Of a stretch of DNA of 64,000 nucleotides, positions 47,833-56,571 are shown piece by piece. The position numbers and the translations under genes are program-made. Position 1 is the first letter of the stretch; every line of letters starts with the position of its first letter. The notes under the pieces were generated by a model. It worked only from the letters and a program-made list of their open reading frames with translations, had not been told where the DNA came from and searched no databases. Source of the stretch: Candidatus Thiovulum stygium (GTDB taxonomy: Bacteria > Campylobacterota > Campylobacteria > Campylobacterales > Thiovulaceae); contig CP091137.1 of assembly GCA_021582295.1 (NCBI GenBank), forward strand, positions 1,196,001 to 1,260,000. Reading direction: 5' to 3'.

Positions 47833-49767
47833 ATGGAATATAAATACGAATATAAAATGGCTGACACGATAAGATTTTTATCAGCTGATATGGTACAAAA
47901 GGCAAATAGCGGACATCCGGGAGCTCCAATGGGACTCGCAGATATTGCCGTTATTTTAAGCAAACATTTAAAACATAATCCGAAAGATCCAAAATGGCTA
48001 AATCGTGATCGACTTGTTTTTAGTGGCGGACATGCTTCTCCGCTTGTATATTCACTTTTATATCTTTGGGGTTATAATATAAATATTGATGATCTTAAAA
48101 ATTTTCGTCAATGGAATTCAAAAACTCCTGGACATCCTGAATTAGGTCATACTGCTGGAGTTGAAATTACAACTGGACCTCTCGGTCAAGGTGTTGCAAA
48201 TGCTGTTGGTTTTGCAATGGCTTCAAAATATTTGGCGAATCAACTTAATCGCGAAAATGCAAAAATTATCGATCATAAAGTTTATTGTTTATGTGGCGAC
48301 GGTGATTTACAAGAGGGCATTAGTTACGAAGCATGTTCTTTAGCTGGACATCACAAACTTGAAAACCTCATCATGATTTATGATAGCAATAAAATTACGA
48401 TTGAAGGTGAAACTGAAATTGCTTGGAGTGAAGATATTCGAGGTCGTTTTCAAGCTCAAGATTGGAATGTTCTTGAAATTAATGGTCATAATTTTGCTGA
48501 AATCGATTCTGCTATTGAATTTGCCAAAACTAGTAAATCTAAACCTACTTTAATAATTGCTAATACAACTATTGGTAAAGGTTCAATTGCTTTTGCTGGT
48601 AGTCATGAAGCTCATGGTTCTCCACTTGGTGAAAAAGATATAAAAGCATCAAAAGAGAGATTAGGTTTTAATCAAGATAGCTTTTATATTCCAAATGATG
48701 TTTTAACTAGATTTAGAACTGCAATTGAAACTGGTGAATTTTATCAAAAGAGTTGGAATCAATCTCTTCGAGAATTGCCATATATCGAACAGAGTTCTAT
48801 TTTAAATAAATTATTATCACCTAATTTAGATATTGAATTACCAACTTTTGCAATCGGAAGTTCAGTTGCAACTCGAGACAGCAACCATAAAATTATAAAT
48901 GCAATTGCTAAAGCGATTCCTAATTTTATTGGTGGAAGTGCAGATTTAGCACCTTCGAATAAAACTGAATTGAATGACTTAGGCGATTTTCCAAATGGCA
49001 AAAATTTTCATTTTGGCATTCGAGAATTCAGTATGGGAGCAATTAATAATGGCATAGCAACTTATGGCTTATTAATGCCTTTTTCAGCTACTTTCTTTGT
49101 TTTTAGCGATTATTTAAAACCTGCGGTTAGAGTCGCTTCACTTTCGAATATTCAGCAGTTTTTTATTTGGACTCACGATTCTATCGGTGTTGGTGAAGAT
49201 GGTCCAACTCATCAACCAATCGAACAATTAACTCAATTTAGAGCAATTCCTAATTTTTATCTATTTAGACCTGCTGACGGCAATGAAAATAGTTTAGCTT
49301 GGAAAATTGCTCTTAAAATGAGTAATTCTCCATCTGGTTTTGTTTTGTCAAGACAAAAGTTGCCTGTTTTAAATTTAGGTTCTGATGTTATTAATTTTAA
49401 TAAAGGTGGGTATAAAATAATTGATGTTAATAATCCTAAAGTTATATTAATGGCTTCAGGAAGTGAAGTTTCGTTGTCAATTGAAAGTGCAAAAATTCTT
49501 GAGTCAAAAGGAATTTCAACTCGAGTTGTATCAGTGCCATCTTATGATTTATTAATCGAACAAAATCGAGAATATATCGATTCACTTTTTCCAAAAAATA
49601 GTTTGAAAATTGCTATTGAATTAGGTCGAGGTTTTGAATGGTACCGTTTTGCCGATGAGGTAATTGCAATGGATCATTTTGGTGCTTCAGCTCCAGCAGA
49701 AAAACTGTTTAAAGAGTTTGGTTTCACAGCTGATCAAATTGCAAATAAAATTTTAGGACTTTTATAA
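47833..49767 (+). CDS. tkt: Transketolase
   Basis: The 644-residue thiamine-diphosphate enzyme of the pentose phosphate and Calvin pathways. NSGHPGAPMGLADIA (residues 25-39), GHTAGVEITTGPLGQG, CGDGDLQEGISYEA with the ThDP motif, GSADLAPSNKT, and EDGPTHQPIEQL with the catalytic His region are all present. Full length. AGAGAGG precedes the ATG, and TATGAT at 47790-47795 may be a -10 element. Confidence 0.96.
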   Translation: MEYKYEYKMADTIRFLSADMVQKANSGHPGAPMGLADIAVILSKHLKHNPKDPKWLNRDRLVFSGGHASPLVYSLLYLWGYNINIDDLKNFRQWNSKTPGHPELGHTAGVEITTGPLGQGVANAVGFAMASKYLANQLNRENAKIIDHKVYCLCGDGDLQEGISYEACSLAGHHKLENLIMIYDSNKITIEGETEIAWSEDIRGRFQAQDWNVLEINGHNFAEIDSAIEFAKTSKSKPTLIIANTTIGKGSIAFAGSHEAHGSPLGEKDIKASKERLGFNQDSFYIPNDVLTRFRTAIETGEFYQKSWNQSLRELPYIEQSSILNKLLSPNLDIELPTFAIGSSVATRDSNHKIINAIAKAIPNFIGGSADLAPSNKTELNDLGDFPNGKNFHFGIREFSMGAINNGIATYGLLMPFSATFFVFSDYLKPAVRVASLSNIQQFFIWTHDSIGVGEDGPTHQPIEQLTQFRAIPNFYLFRPADGNENSLAWKIALKMSNSPSGFVLSRQKLPVLNLGSDVINFNKGGYKIIDVNNPKVILMASGSEVSLSIESAKILESKGISTRVVSVPSYDLLIEQNREYIDSLFPKNSLKIAIELGRGFEWYRFADEVIAMDHFGASAPAEKLFKEFGFTADQIANKILGLL

Positions 49768-49768
49768 A

Positions 49769-50059
49769 ATGTTATTTGAAGCTGATATTTTTACAATTTT
49801 TCTGTTTGGAATAACAGCAAATTTTTTATTTTCAATGCTTTTTGCATTTTTTATCAATACGAATATTCCTTTTATGGAACTTATTGAACTTGCAAAAAGA
49901 GAACGAAATAGCAAAAAGCCTATATTTAGTATAATAATATTATTTATGCCTTTTGTTAAAGCCACAGTGATTTTATATCGAGTTTATATTTTGCAAATCT
50001 ATTTTTTAAATAGAGGCAAAAGTTATAGAGATTTTGCAGAATATCTTTTTACTAAATAA
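49769..50059 (+). CDS. Small membrane protein of unknown function
   Basis: The 96-residue protein has two hydrophobic segments (IFTIFLFGITANFLFSMLFAFF and IFSIIILFMPFVKATVILYRV in pattern) separated by a basic loop with LAKRERNSKKP. It begins one base after the transketolase stop, so it is likely co-transcribed. It ends 20 bases before the first copy of the long direct repeat. No family recognised. Confidence 0.6.
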   Translation: MLFEADIFTIFLFGITANFLFSMLFAFFINTNIPFMELIELAKRERNSKKPIFSIIILFMPFVKATVILYRVYILQIYFLNRGKSYRDFAEYLFTK

Positions 50060-50090
50060 TTAAATTTCTCGTTTCTATTTTTTCTTCTCT

Positions 50091-50109
50091 CCCATGTTTT
50101 TAACATGGG
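50091..50109. repeat. 8-bp stem-loop at the start of the direct repeat
   Basis: CCCATGTT and AACATGGG are a perfect 8-bp stem with a 3-base loop. The same structure is at 53426-53444, 12 bases after the lipoprotein stop. It may end transcripts from the genes before each copy, but it is not followed by a T run. Confidence 0.6.
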
Positions 50110-50210
50110 AAAATTTATAATTTCTCCAAAATCTAAAAAAATATAAATTTTAATATATTTTTTAGCTATAAAATAATTTATTTTGAACTCAACTATTCGG
50201 CTATTTATAT

Positions 50211-50468
50211 ATGGAATTGCCTCCCCATACTGTGAAAAATCGATCTGACCACTTTTTTAGTATAAGTCTAGTTGATCCTATACTTTTTACAAATGTGTAT
50301 TTAAATACACAAAAAGTGTATTTTTGCTCCAATGTAATTTATTTTCTTAAGTTTAGCCCTTTTTTAGCCATTTTTTCGACTCAAAAAAACTCTAAAAATA
50401 TAAACGAAAAGGTCGTAAGTGGCGGTTTTTGGAGTGAGACTATCTTTAAATTTATATTTAAGTTTTGA
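50211..50468 (+). CDS. 85-residue frame inside the direct repeat (uncertain gene)
   Basis: The frame begins MELPPHTVKNRSDHFF and is intact in both repeat copies, differing at two residues with three silent changes. The translation is hydrophobic and aromatic-rich with no recognised domain, and there is no ribosome site (TATATATATGG context). Conservation may simply reflect recent duplication. An element end or non-coding structure is equally possible. Confidence 0.25.
   Translation: MELPPHTVKNRSDHFFSISLVDPILFTNVYLNTQKVYFCSNVIYFLKFSPFLAIFSTQKNSKNINEKVVSGGFWSETIFKFIFKF
50294..50311. promoter_or_regulatory. 18-bp perfect palindrome in the direct repeat
   Basis: TGTGTATTTAAATACACA is its own reverse complement and is conserved exactly in copy 2 at 53629-53646. 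It is followed by a partial third half-site, GTGTATTT. It could bind a dimeric regulator or a recombinase. Confidence 0.5.
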
Positions 50469-50890
50469 ATTTTTCTCTAAAAATTGGATAATTTAACTTA
50501 AATATATAAGTAAAATTATATTATCAAGAGTTGCAAAAAATATTTTGCACAAATTCAAAAGCAGTTCAAAATTAGTAAATTTTTTTAAAACCTCATCACA
50601 GAATTTTTTAAACTCAAGCTTATTTATTAATTTATAAAATTATATCAAGTGTGTTTATTTAGCTGTAAAAATAAATAATTTAGCTTTTTCCAAAAAATTT
50701 AAATTTTGAAAAAATCTTGATTCCCACATGGCTGTAAAGTGATGAATTTGAAAAAAGCTCATTGTAAATTCTAAATTTATCCAAATATAAAAATAAAATT
50801 TACTAAATTGTTCGTTTCGAGTTCTAATAACTCGTAATATATTTATAATATACATAAATCTAAATAATTATAATTTTAAGTATTATTTAA

Positions 50891-50897
50891 GGGGGGG
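50891..50897 (+). promoter_or_regulatory. G7 homopolymer in the subtilase leader
   Basis: A run of seven G lies 60 bases before the subtilase start codon, in DNA that is otherwise extremely AT-rich. Poly-G tracts in promoters and leaders are the usual phase-variation switches in Campylobacter and Helicobacter. TATAAT follows at 50900-50905, so changes in tract length would alter promoter spacing. Seven is at the low end for frequent slippage. Confidence 0.55.
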
Positions 50898-50957
50898 TAA
50901 TATAATATCTCAAATAAATTAATTTTTATTTATAACACTAAATAAGGAGTTTTGACA

Positions 50958-52633
50958 ATGAAAAAGATATTTGCATTATCAGTGATAACTGCATCTATAT
51001 TAATGGCACAAGATTCGCAAAATCCAGCAGATGAAAAAATGGCAATCATTTTGAATATTCCATCTTATGATCCATCATATGATACTACTGTTACGGAATC
51101 TTTTGGAAGTAACAGTGATGTTTTTGTTCAAAAAATCAATGGTAAAGATGCTTCTGACGAAGATATTGAAGAATTAAATAAAAAACTTGAAAGAGATATT
51201 GAAGCTAAAAATAGAATTTCAAATATAAAACAGCAAATTATCTCTGAACAAGTGTCATCTATTCTTGATGAAAAAGGGATAGATCATACAAATTTAGGTT
51301 CTAAAATTGTTGTTGATAAAAAAGATCTATCTGGTGAAGATATTGCTGATTTAACAGCACACTACTATTTTGTTTCAGATGTTGTTGAAGAACTCCCAGC
51401 TGTTTTTAACCATGAAAATGTTCAAACAACACTTCAAAGAACAGGTGTAGATCCTTCTCTTTTGCTTGATAAAACACCCTTTACTGTTGAAAGACAAAGT
51501 GAACAGAATCAATCTATTGGAGTAATGTTATGGGAAGCAGAGAATCGTTGTCCAACCGCAAACTATGGATCTCAATAGATCTTCGTAGAATCAATAATCC
51601 TAATAAATTTACGAGAGGATATCATTCAGATATTGTTAGTCATATTATTCACGGATCTTCTACAAAAGCATTTATTTATTGCTTACCAATAGATGATTAT
51701 GCATATCCAACAATAACAAACACTAATACTAATCCAAAAATATGGATTAGTAATCATTCATATAACAACAAAGCTAGTGTAAATAACAATAATTATATAG
51801 ATACAGATTTTTTAATAGATAAATTTGTTTATAATCAAAGAGTAGCATCTTTTGTTTCTAGTGGGAATAGAAATAGTAGCGAACTTAATGTTACATCTCC
51901 AGGTAGAGGTTTTAATGTTATTACTGTTTCAGACTATGATATTACAAATAATAATTTTTTAAATCTTGTCTATAATAATCCAGATACTGGAGTTGAAAAA
52001 CCTGAAATTATTGCTCCAGGACATTTTACTTTTCCACAAATTAGAAATAATAACGGAGACCTTATTACTCAAGATAATGGCTCTAGTTATTCAACCCCAT
52101 ATGTAGCTTCTGCATTTGGAGTTAATCTACTTTCACAATATCCTCTTTTTAGAGGAAAGCCTGAACTCTTAAAAGCATTTTTATTAAGCATATCAACTAA
52201 TATTACTGGAGAGAGTGGCATTTTAAATCCTCGAGAGGGAGCTGGAACTCCTAGATATGATTATATTTATACCTATCATAGGGTATCTTGGACTGGAGAG
52301 GTTTCTACATTTTTTCCAAATAATGGAAGCGAACAGACAGTTAAAAGATATATGACAAAAGGTAAAAGAGAGCGAATTGCTATTGCTTGGCTTATTGAAC
52401 CAACTTATGCAAAAGAGAAAAAAGCACTCAATTTAGATTTCTCTTTAGATGTTACATACAATGGTTCTACTGTTAAAAATTTGAGAAAAGCTTCTAGCAC
52501 TCAAAATCCTTTTGAAATTGTTGAATTTACTCCAGCAACTACTGGATACTATATCATAAAGATTAAAAGAGAATCTTATCAAAACAAAGGTAAATTATAT
52601 TTAGGTTTATCTTCAAATGAGATGAATCAATAA
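50958..52633 (+). CDS. Secreted subtilisin-family (S8) serine protease, single-base frame break
   Basis: Two overlapping frames encode one protein. The first (to 51578) carries a signal peptide (KKIFALSVITASILMAQ) and a long helical region that looks like a propeptide. The second carries GYHSDIVSHII (catalytic His), SSGNRNS (oxyanion Asn) and GSSYSTPYVAS (catalytic Ser). One extra base in the overlap (51530-51578, e.g. at CAATAG 51573-51578) gives a continuous 558-residue protein. The catalytic Asp is not evident; IGVMLWEAENRC is where it would be expected. ATG at 50958 follows AAGGAG. AGA dominates Arg codons here, unlike neighbouring core genes rich in CGA. Confidence 0.8.
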
Positions 52634-52645
52634 GGAGTTTTGACA

Positions 52646-53413
52646 ATGAAAACTAAAATATTTGGAATAATAAGCACAAGCACACTACTATTTTTAAGTG
52701 GTTGCAATAATGATAGCAATAGTGTAAATCCAACTCAACAAACTGCAAATCTTGAATTAAATCGCACTTTAACTTACTTAACAGAAGATATAGTTCTGGT
52801 TGATGGCAAATGTTGGGAACAACATGTTATTGCAAAAGAGATTAATGGAGTAACAAAATATGTAGCTCCAGATAATATTGTTGGAGTTATATTTTCTGGT
52901 GAAAATGGTGTCTGGACAGCTCTTAGCGATTGCTCTCAATATATTAACAATAGTCCGATAAATATTGAAAAAATTGATAAAGTTACGGTAGATTGCTACT
53001 CTATGAGTTTAGATGAATGTCAAGCTTACCCAGAGTGTCGTGTATTATCTGTTACAGAAATTGCAAAAATATATAATCCAACAAAATATTGTCAAGAATA
53101 TAATCAACAATTAATATTTTTAGGTTGCATAAGAACTAAAAATTTTGATCGTAATTTTATAACTAATGTTACAATGAGTCATCATACAATTTTTTTTAAC
53201 TCTGAACTGAAAACTTATATAGAGACATATCAAAATGATGTATTTATCACAGAATATCAAGATAAATCTCCGTATTTAGCAAAATGGCAAGTTGATAAAA
53301 ATGCAACTAAAAATTTATGGTTATATTATGAAGCACTCGGTAAAGAGAATGGAAAATATTATGGATCAATGTTAGAGTGCAACTCTTCTGAATTAAAAGA
53401 TATCAAGTTTTAA
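52646..53413 (+). CDS. Cys-rich predicted lipoprotein of the subtilase cassette
   Basis: The 255-residue protein has the lipoprotein signal TSTLLFLSGCNN with the Cys near residue 19. A Cys-rich central part (DCYSMSLDECQAYPECRVLS, YCQEYNQQ, GCIRTK) suggests several disulfides. It starts 13 bases after the protease stop. Its leader of 24 bases, core AAGGAGTTTTGACAATG, is identical to that of the protease gene. It may be a partner, substrate or inhibitor of the protease; this is inference from pairing only. No family recognised. Confidence 0.65.
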   Translation: MKTKIFGIISTSTLLFLSGCNNDSNSVNPTQQTANLELNRTLTYLTEDIVLVDGKCWEQHVIAKEINGVTKYVAPDNIVGVIFSGENGVWTALSDCSQYINNSPINIEKIDKVTVDCYSMSLDECQAYPECRVLSVTEIAKIYNPTKYCQEYNQQLIFLGCIRTKNFDRNFITNVTMSHHTIFFNSELKTYIETYQNDVFITEYQDKSPYLAKWQVDKNATKNLWLYYEALGKENGKYYGSMLECNSSELKDIKF

Positions 53414-54182
53414 TTTTTCTTCTCCCCCATGTTTTTAACATGGGAAAATTTATAATTTCTCCAAAATCTAAAAAAATATAAATTTTAATATATTTTTTAG
53501 CTATAAAATAATTTATTTTGAACTCAACTATTCGGCTATTTATATATGGAGTTGCCTCCCCATACTGTGAAAAATCGATCTGACCACTTTTTTAGTATAA
53601 GTCTAGTTGATCCGAGACTTTTTACAAATGTGTATTTAAATACACAAAAAGTGTATTTTTGCTCCAATGTAATTTATTTTCTTAAGTTTAGCCTATTTTT
53701 AGCCATTTTTTCTACTCAAAAAAACTCTAAAAATATAAACGAAAAGGTCGTAAGTGGCGGTTTTTGGAGTGAGACTATCTTTAAATTTATATTTAAGTTT
53801 TGAAATTTTCTTTAAAAATTGGATAAAATAGCTTTAAAATATAAATAAAACAATATAGTTGATAGTTTCAAAAACATTTTTGCAAAAATTCCAAAGCGGT
53901 TCAAAATTAGTAAATTTTTTTAAAACCTCATCGCCGAATTTTTGAAACTCAAGTTTATTTATTAATTTATAAAATTATATCAAGTTTGTTTATTTAGCTG
54001 TAAAAATAAATAATTTAGATTTTTCCAAAAAATTTAAATTTTGAAAAAATCTTGATTCCCACATGGCTGTAAAGTGATGAATTTGAAAAAAAGCTCATTG
54101 TAAATTCTAAATTTATCCAAATATAAAAATAAAATTTACTAAATTGTTCGTTTCGAGTTCTAATAACTCGTAATATATTTAT
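53414..54182. repeat. Long direct repeat, copy 2 (about 769 bp)
   Basis: The second copy of the block at 50079-50846, same orientation, 3335 bp downstream. It begins one base after the lipoprotein stop with the CCCATGTT hairpin and ends with the CGAGTT/AACTCG hairpin (54154-54170). Homology stops at ATATATTTAT, after which sequence leading to pheA begins. The GATGAGGT site is kept (53925, inverted). No other gene is supported in 53414-54243. Confidence 0.9.
53546..53803 (+). CDS. 85-residue frame in repeat copy 2 (uncertain gene)
   Basis: The counterpart of 50211-50468. It differs by an Ile-to-Arg and a Pro-to-Leu change, with three silent differences. It shares the lack of a ribosome site and of any recognisable domain. 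Confidence 0.25.
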   Translation: MELPPHTVKNRSDHFFSISLVDPRLFTNVYLNTQKVYFCSNVIYFLKFSLFLAIFSTQKNSKNINEKVVSGGFWSETIFKFIFKF

Positions 54183-54243
54183 TTGCTGTTATAATTTTAA
54201 GATATTGAGTTTTTGCTCAATTTTTTAATTTGGAGAATAAAAT

Positions 54244-55356
54244 TTGAGTTGGAAAAATAATGAATTAAACGAGATTAGAAGAAATATTGATTTAATAGAT
54301 AATAGAATTCTAACTCTTTTAAATGATCGAATGAGATTTGTAAAACGAGTTGGCGAAATCAAAAGTAGTGATAAATCTCCAATTTATCGACCAGATCGTG
54401 AAATTGAAATTTTAAAAAGACTTGAAGAGTTAAATTCGCTAGAAAGTGGTTTGCTCTCAAAAAGTGGAATTTCAGCAATTTTTCTTGAGATTTTTTCAGT
54501 TGCACGAAACTTGGAACGACCTGAAAAAATAGCTTATCTTGGTCCTGAAGGTAGTTTTACTCATCAAGTTGCTGAAAGTCGTTTTGGTGCAATTAGTGAT
54601 TATATGCCTCTTAATTCGATTCGCGATGTTGTTTCTGCTGTTGAAACTAGTCGAGCTAAATTTGGTGTTGTTCCAATCGAAAATAGCAGTAATGGAATTG
54701 TTGGTGAAACTTTTGATTTATTAGAACGAACAGATACTAAAATAGTAGCTGAAGTATATATTTCGATTCATCATAGTCTTGTATCTTTGAATAATTCTAT
54801 TAAAAATCTTGATCGTATCTATTCTAAAGATATTGCTTTTAAACAGTGTGAAAAATTTCTTGAAGCACATAATTTATCTGAAATGGAACTTATTCCCGTT
54901 GAATCAACTGCAAAAGCAGCCTATTTGGCTTCAAAAGATCCTCATAGTGGAGCAATTTGTTCAAGTATTGCCAGTAAGCTTTATAATATTCCGATACTTT
55001 TTGAAAATATCGAAGATTCGACGACAAATAAAACTAGATTTATTATTTTAAGCGATTTTAATAATGCTGAACGAGAAAATAATAATTTTGCAAAAGCAAA
55101 TGTAAAAACTTCAATTATTGTTCGATTCGATGACGATAATGAAGCTGGAGCTTTATTTAAATTTTTAAAAGGTTTTAGTGATAAACATATAAATTTATCG
55201 CGAATTCAAAGCAGACCAACTCGAGATCAACATTTTAAATATAGTTTTTTTATCGATTTTGATGGCGATTTTCGTAGCAATGATATTCAAGAAATTATTA
55301 AGCCTTATGGCAAAAATGTCAAATGGCTTGGCACTTATTTTGAAGATAGAGGTTAA
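54244..55356 (+). CDS. pheA: Bifunctional chorismate mutase / prephenate dehydratase
   Basis: The 370-residue enzyme of phenylalanine synthesis. The N-terminal chorismate mutase (LNEIRRNIDLIDNRILTLLNDR, KRVGEIKS) spans about residues 1-90. The prephenate dehydratase domain begins IAYLGPEGSFTHQVAESRFG and includes VVPIENSSNGIVGETFDLL and TTNKTRFIIL. A C-terminal ACT domain (IIVRFDDDNEAGALFKFL, NLSRIQSRPT) senses phenylalanine. The start is TTG at 54244 preceded by TTTGGAGAA. Confidence 0.95.
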   Translation: MSWKNNELNEIRRNIDLIDNRILTLLNDRMRFVKRVGEIKSSDKSPIYRPDREIEILKRLEELNSLESGLLSKSGISAIFLEIFSVARNLERPEKIAYLGPEGSFTHQVAESRFGAISDYMPLNSIRDVVSAVETSRAKFGVVPIENSSNGIVGETFDLLERTDTKIVAEVYISIHHSLVSLNNSIKNLDRIYSKDIAFKQCEKFLEAHNLSEMELIPVESTAKAAYLASKDPHSGAICSSIASKLYNIPILFENIEDSTTNKTRFIILSDFNNAERENNNFAKANVKTSIIVRFDDDNEAGALFKFLKGFSDKHINLSRIQSRPTRDQHFKYSFFIDFDGDFRSNDIQEIIKPYGKNVKWLGTYFEDRG

Positions 55357-55359
55357 ATT

Positions 55360-56571
55360 ATGCCTCATATTTATGTAAAAGAGTTTAATGAAGAAAAATA
55401 TAAGTATAGTTTTATAAATCCTCAAATTGATGAGGTTAAATTTGGCAAACTTTTTCAGTCTCAAACTAGTTCAAATAGATTTTTACTTTTTGTTGAAGTT
55501 TTTCATCGAGAATTTTTTATCGAAATATTAAAACGAGGAGATAAAGTTTTAATTAAAAGTGAAAAAAATTCAAGACCATCTCCAAATTATTCTGTTCATA
55601 TAGCTTTAGATAAATTAGCCAAAATAATGAATTTAGATATATTAAGTTCAAATCTAAATTTAAAACCTTCACCACATTTAAAAACTTGGGATAATTTATT
55701 GCAAATAGAAAATTTAAAAAATTTAAATGGCTTTAAAGAGCGAATTCAAATTGAAATTGGTTTTGGTAGCGGTCGTCATTTACTTGATTTAGCTGAAAAA
55801 AATATAAATGTAGATTTTATTGGTATTGAAATTTATAAACCTGCAATAGAACAAGTTTTAAAACAGATTAAAATTCAAAATTTAAATAATTTGAAAGTTC
55901 TTGATTTTGATGCAAGACAACTTTTAGAGACTTTACCGTCAAATAGTATTGAAGCAATTTATTTGCATTTTCCTGTGCCGTGGGATGAACAACCTCATCG
56001 TCGTGTTTTGTCAAAAAGATTTTTTGATGAGGTCAAACGAGTTTTGAATCAAGGTGGAATCTTTGAATTGCGAACCGATAGTGAAGAACTTTTTAAATCG
56101 TCAATGGAACTTTTTTTAAATGAGCCTCAAATTAAATTTGAATTACAAAAAAATATAAAAATTGATGTCGAAAGTAAATATGAGAGTCGTTGGTTAAAAA
56201 TGCAAAAAAATATATATAACTTGAAGATTGAAAGTTTAGAAATTTCTAATGAACGACAAAATTTTTATATCTCAAAAAATAAAAATATAGCTGAATGTAT
56301 AAATAGAACTGATAATTTTTTAGATTTAATTGGCAAACGAGAATTGAAAACTGAATGGTTCTTAAATTTTATTGATATTTTAGATAGTAATAATATAAAT
56401 GGTAGAGATAGACTTTTTCAAATTGTTGGCGGAACTTATTTAGCTCCAAGTGAAATATTTTTAATGTTAAATAAGAATCAGATAGAATATCTTATCAAAA
56501 GCCCTTTAGAAATAGAGGTTTATAGCGAGATTGACAAATACTTAAGAGAGTTGTTTGAATTATGTTACTAG
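55360..56571 (+). CDS. trmB: tRNA (guanine-N7-)-methyltransferase TrmB, long form
   Basis: The 403-residue protein is longer than E. coli TrmB (239), as in other Campylobacterota. The SAM site is IEIGFGSGRHLLDLA near residue 131. The substrate-binding PVPWDEQPHRRVLSKRFFDE replaces the usual PDPWPKKRHHKRR, and LRTDSEELF follows. The N-terminal 120 residues are an extra domain of unknown role. It ends inside the start of ftsE and contains three GATGAGGT sites (55429, 55992 inverted, 56026). Confidence 0.9.
   Translation: MPHIYVKEFNEEKYKYSFINPQIDEVKFGKLFQSQTSSNRFLLFVEVFHREFFIEILKRGDKVLIKSEKNSRPSPNYSVHIALDKLAKIMNLDILSSNLNLKPSPHLKTWDNLLQIENLKNLNGFKERIQIEIGFGSGRHLLDLAEKNINVDFIGIEIYKPAIEQVLKQIKIQNLNNLKVLDFDARQLLETLPSNSIEAIYLHFPVPWDEQPHRRVLSKRFFDEVKRVLNQGGIFELRTDSEELFKSSMELFLNEPQIKFELQKNIKIDVESKYESRWLKMQKNIYNLKIESLEISNERQNFYISKNKNIAECINRTDNFLDLIGKRELKTEWFLNFIDILDSNNINGRDRLFQIVGGTYLAPSEIFLMLNKNQIEYLIKSPLEIEVYSEIDKYLRELFELCY

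Larger units (their letters stand above)
50079..50846. repeat. Long direct repeat, copy 1 (about 768 bp)
   Basis: This block matches 53414-54182 almost throughout. By eye the first 400 bp (hairpin, 85-residue frame, palindrome) and the last 280 bp are nearly identical, while about 90 bp in the middle (around 50470-50565) has diverged clearly. It starts with a T run and the CCCATGTT hairpin (50091-50109) and ends with a CGAGTT/AACTCG hairpin (50818-50834). A GATGAGGT site is at 50590 (inverted). Together with copy 2 it flanks the subtilase-lipoprotein cassette. The stretch 50060-50951 otherwise holds no gene I can support. Confidence 0.9.

Noticed and set aside
50655-50855. Minus-strand 66-residue frame in repeat copy 1
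   Set aside because: It lies in AT-rich repeat DNA, is disrupted by differences in copy 2 and shows no signal or domain.
50079-54182. Composite transposon reading of the long direct repeats
   Set aside because: The repeats hold no transposase, no terminal inverted repeats with target duplications were seen, and the only frame inside is 85 residues without a known domain.
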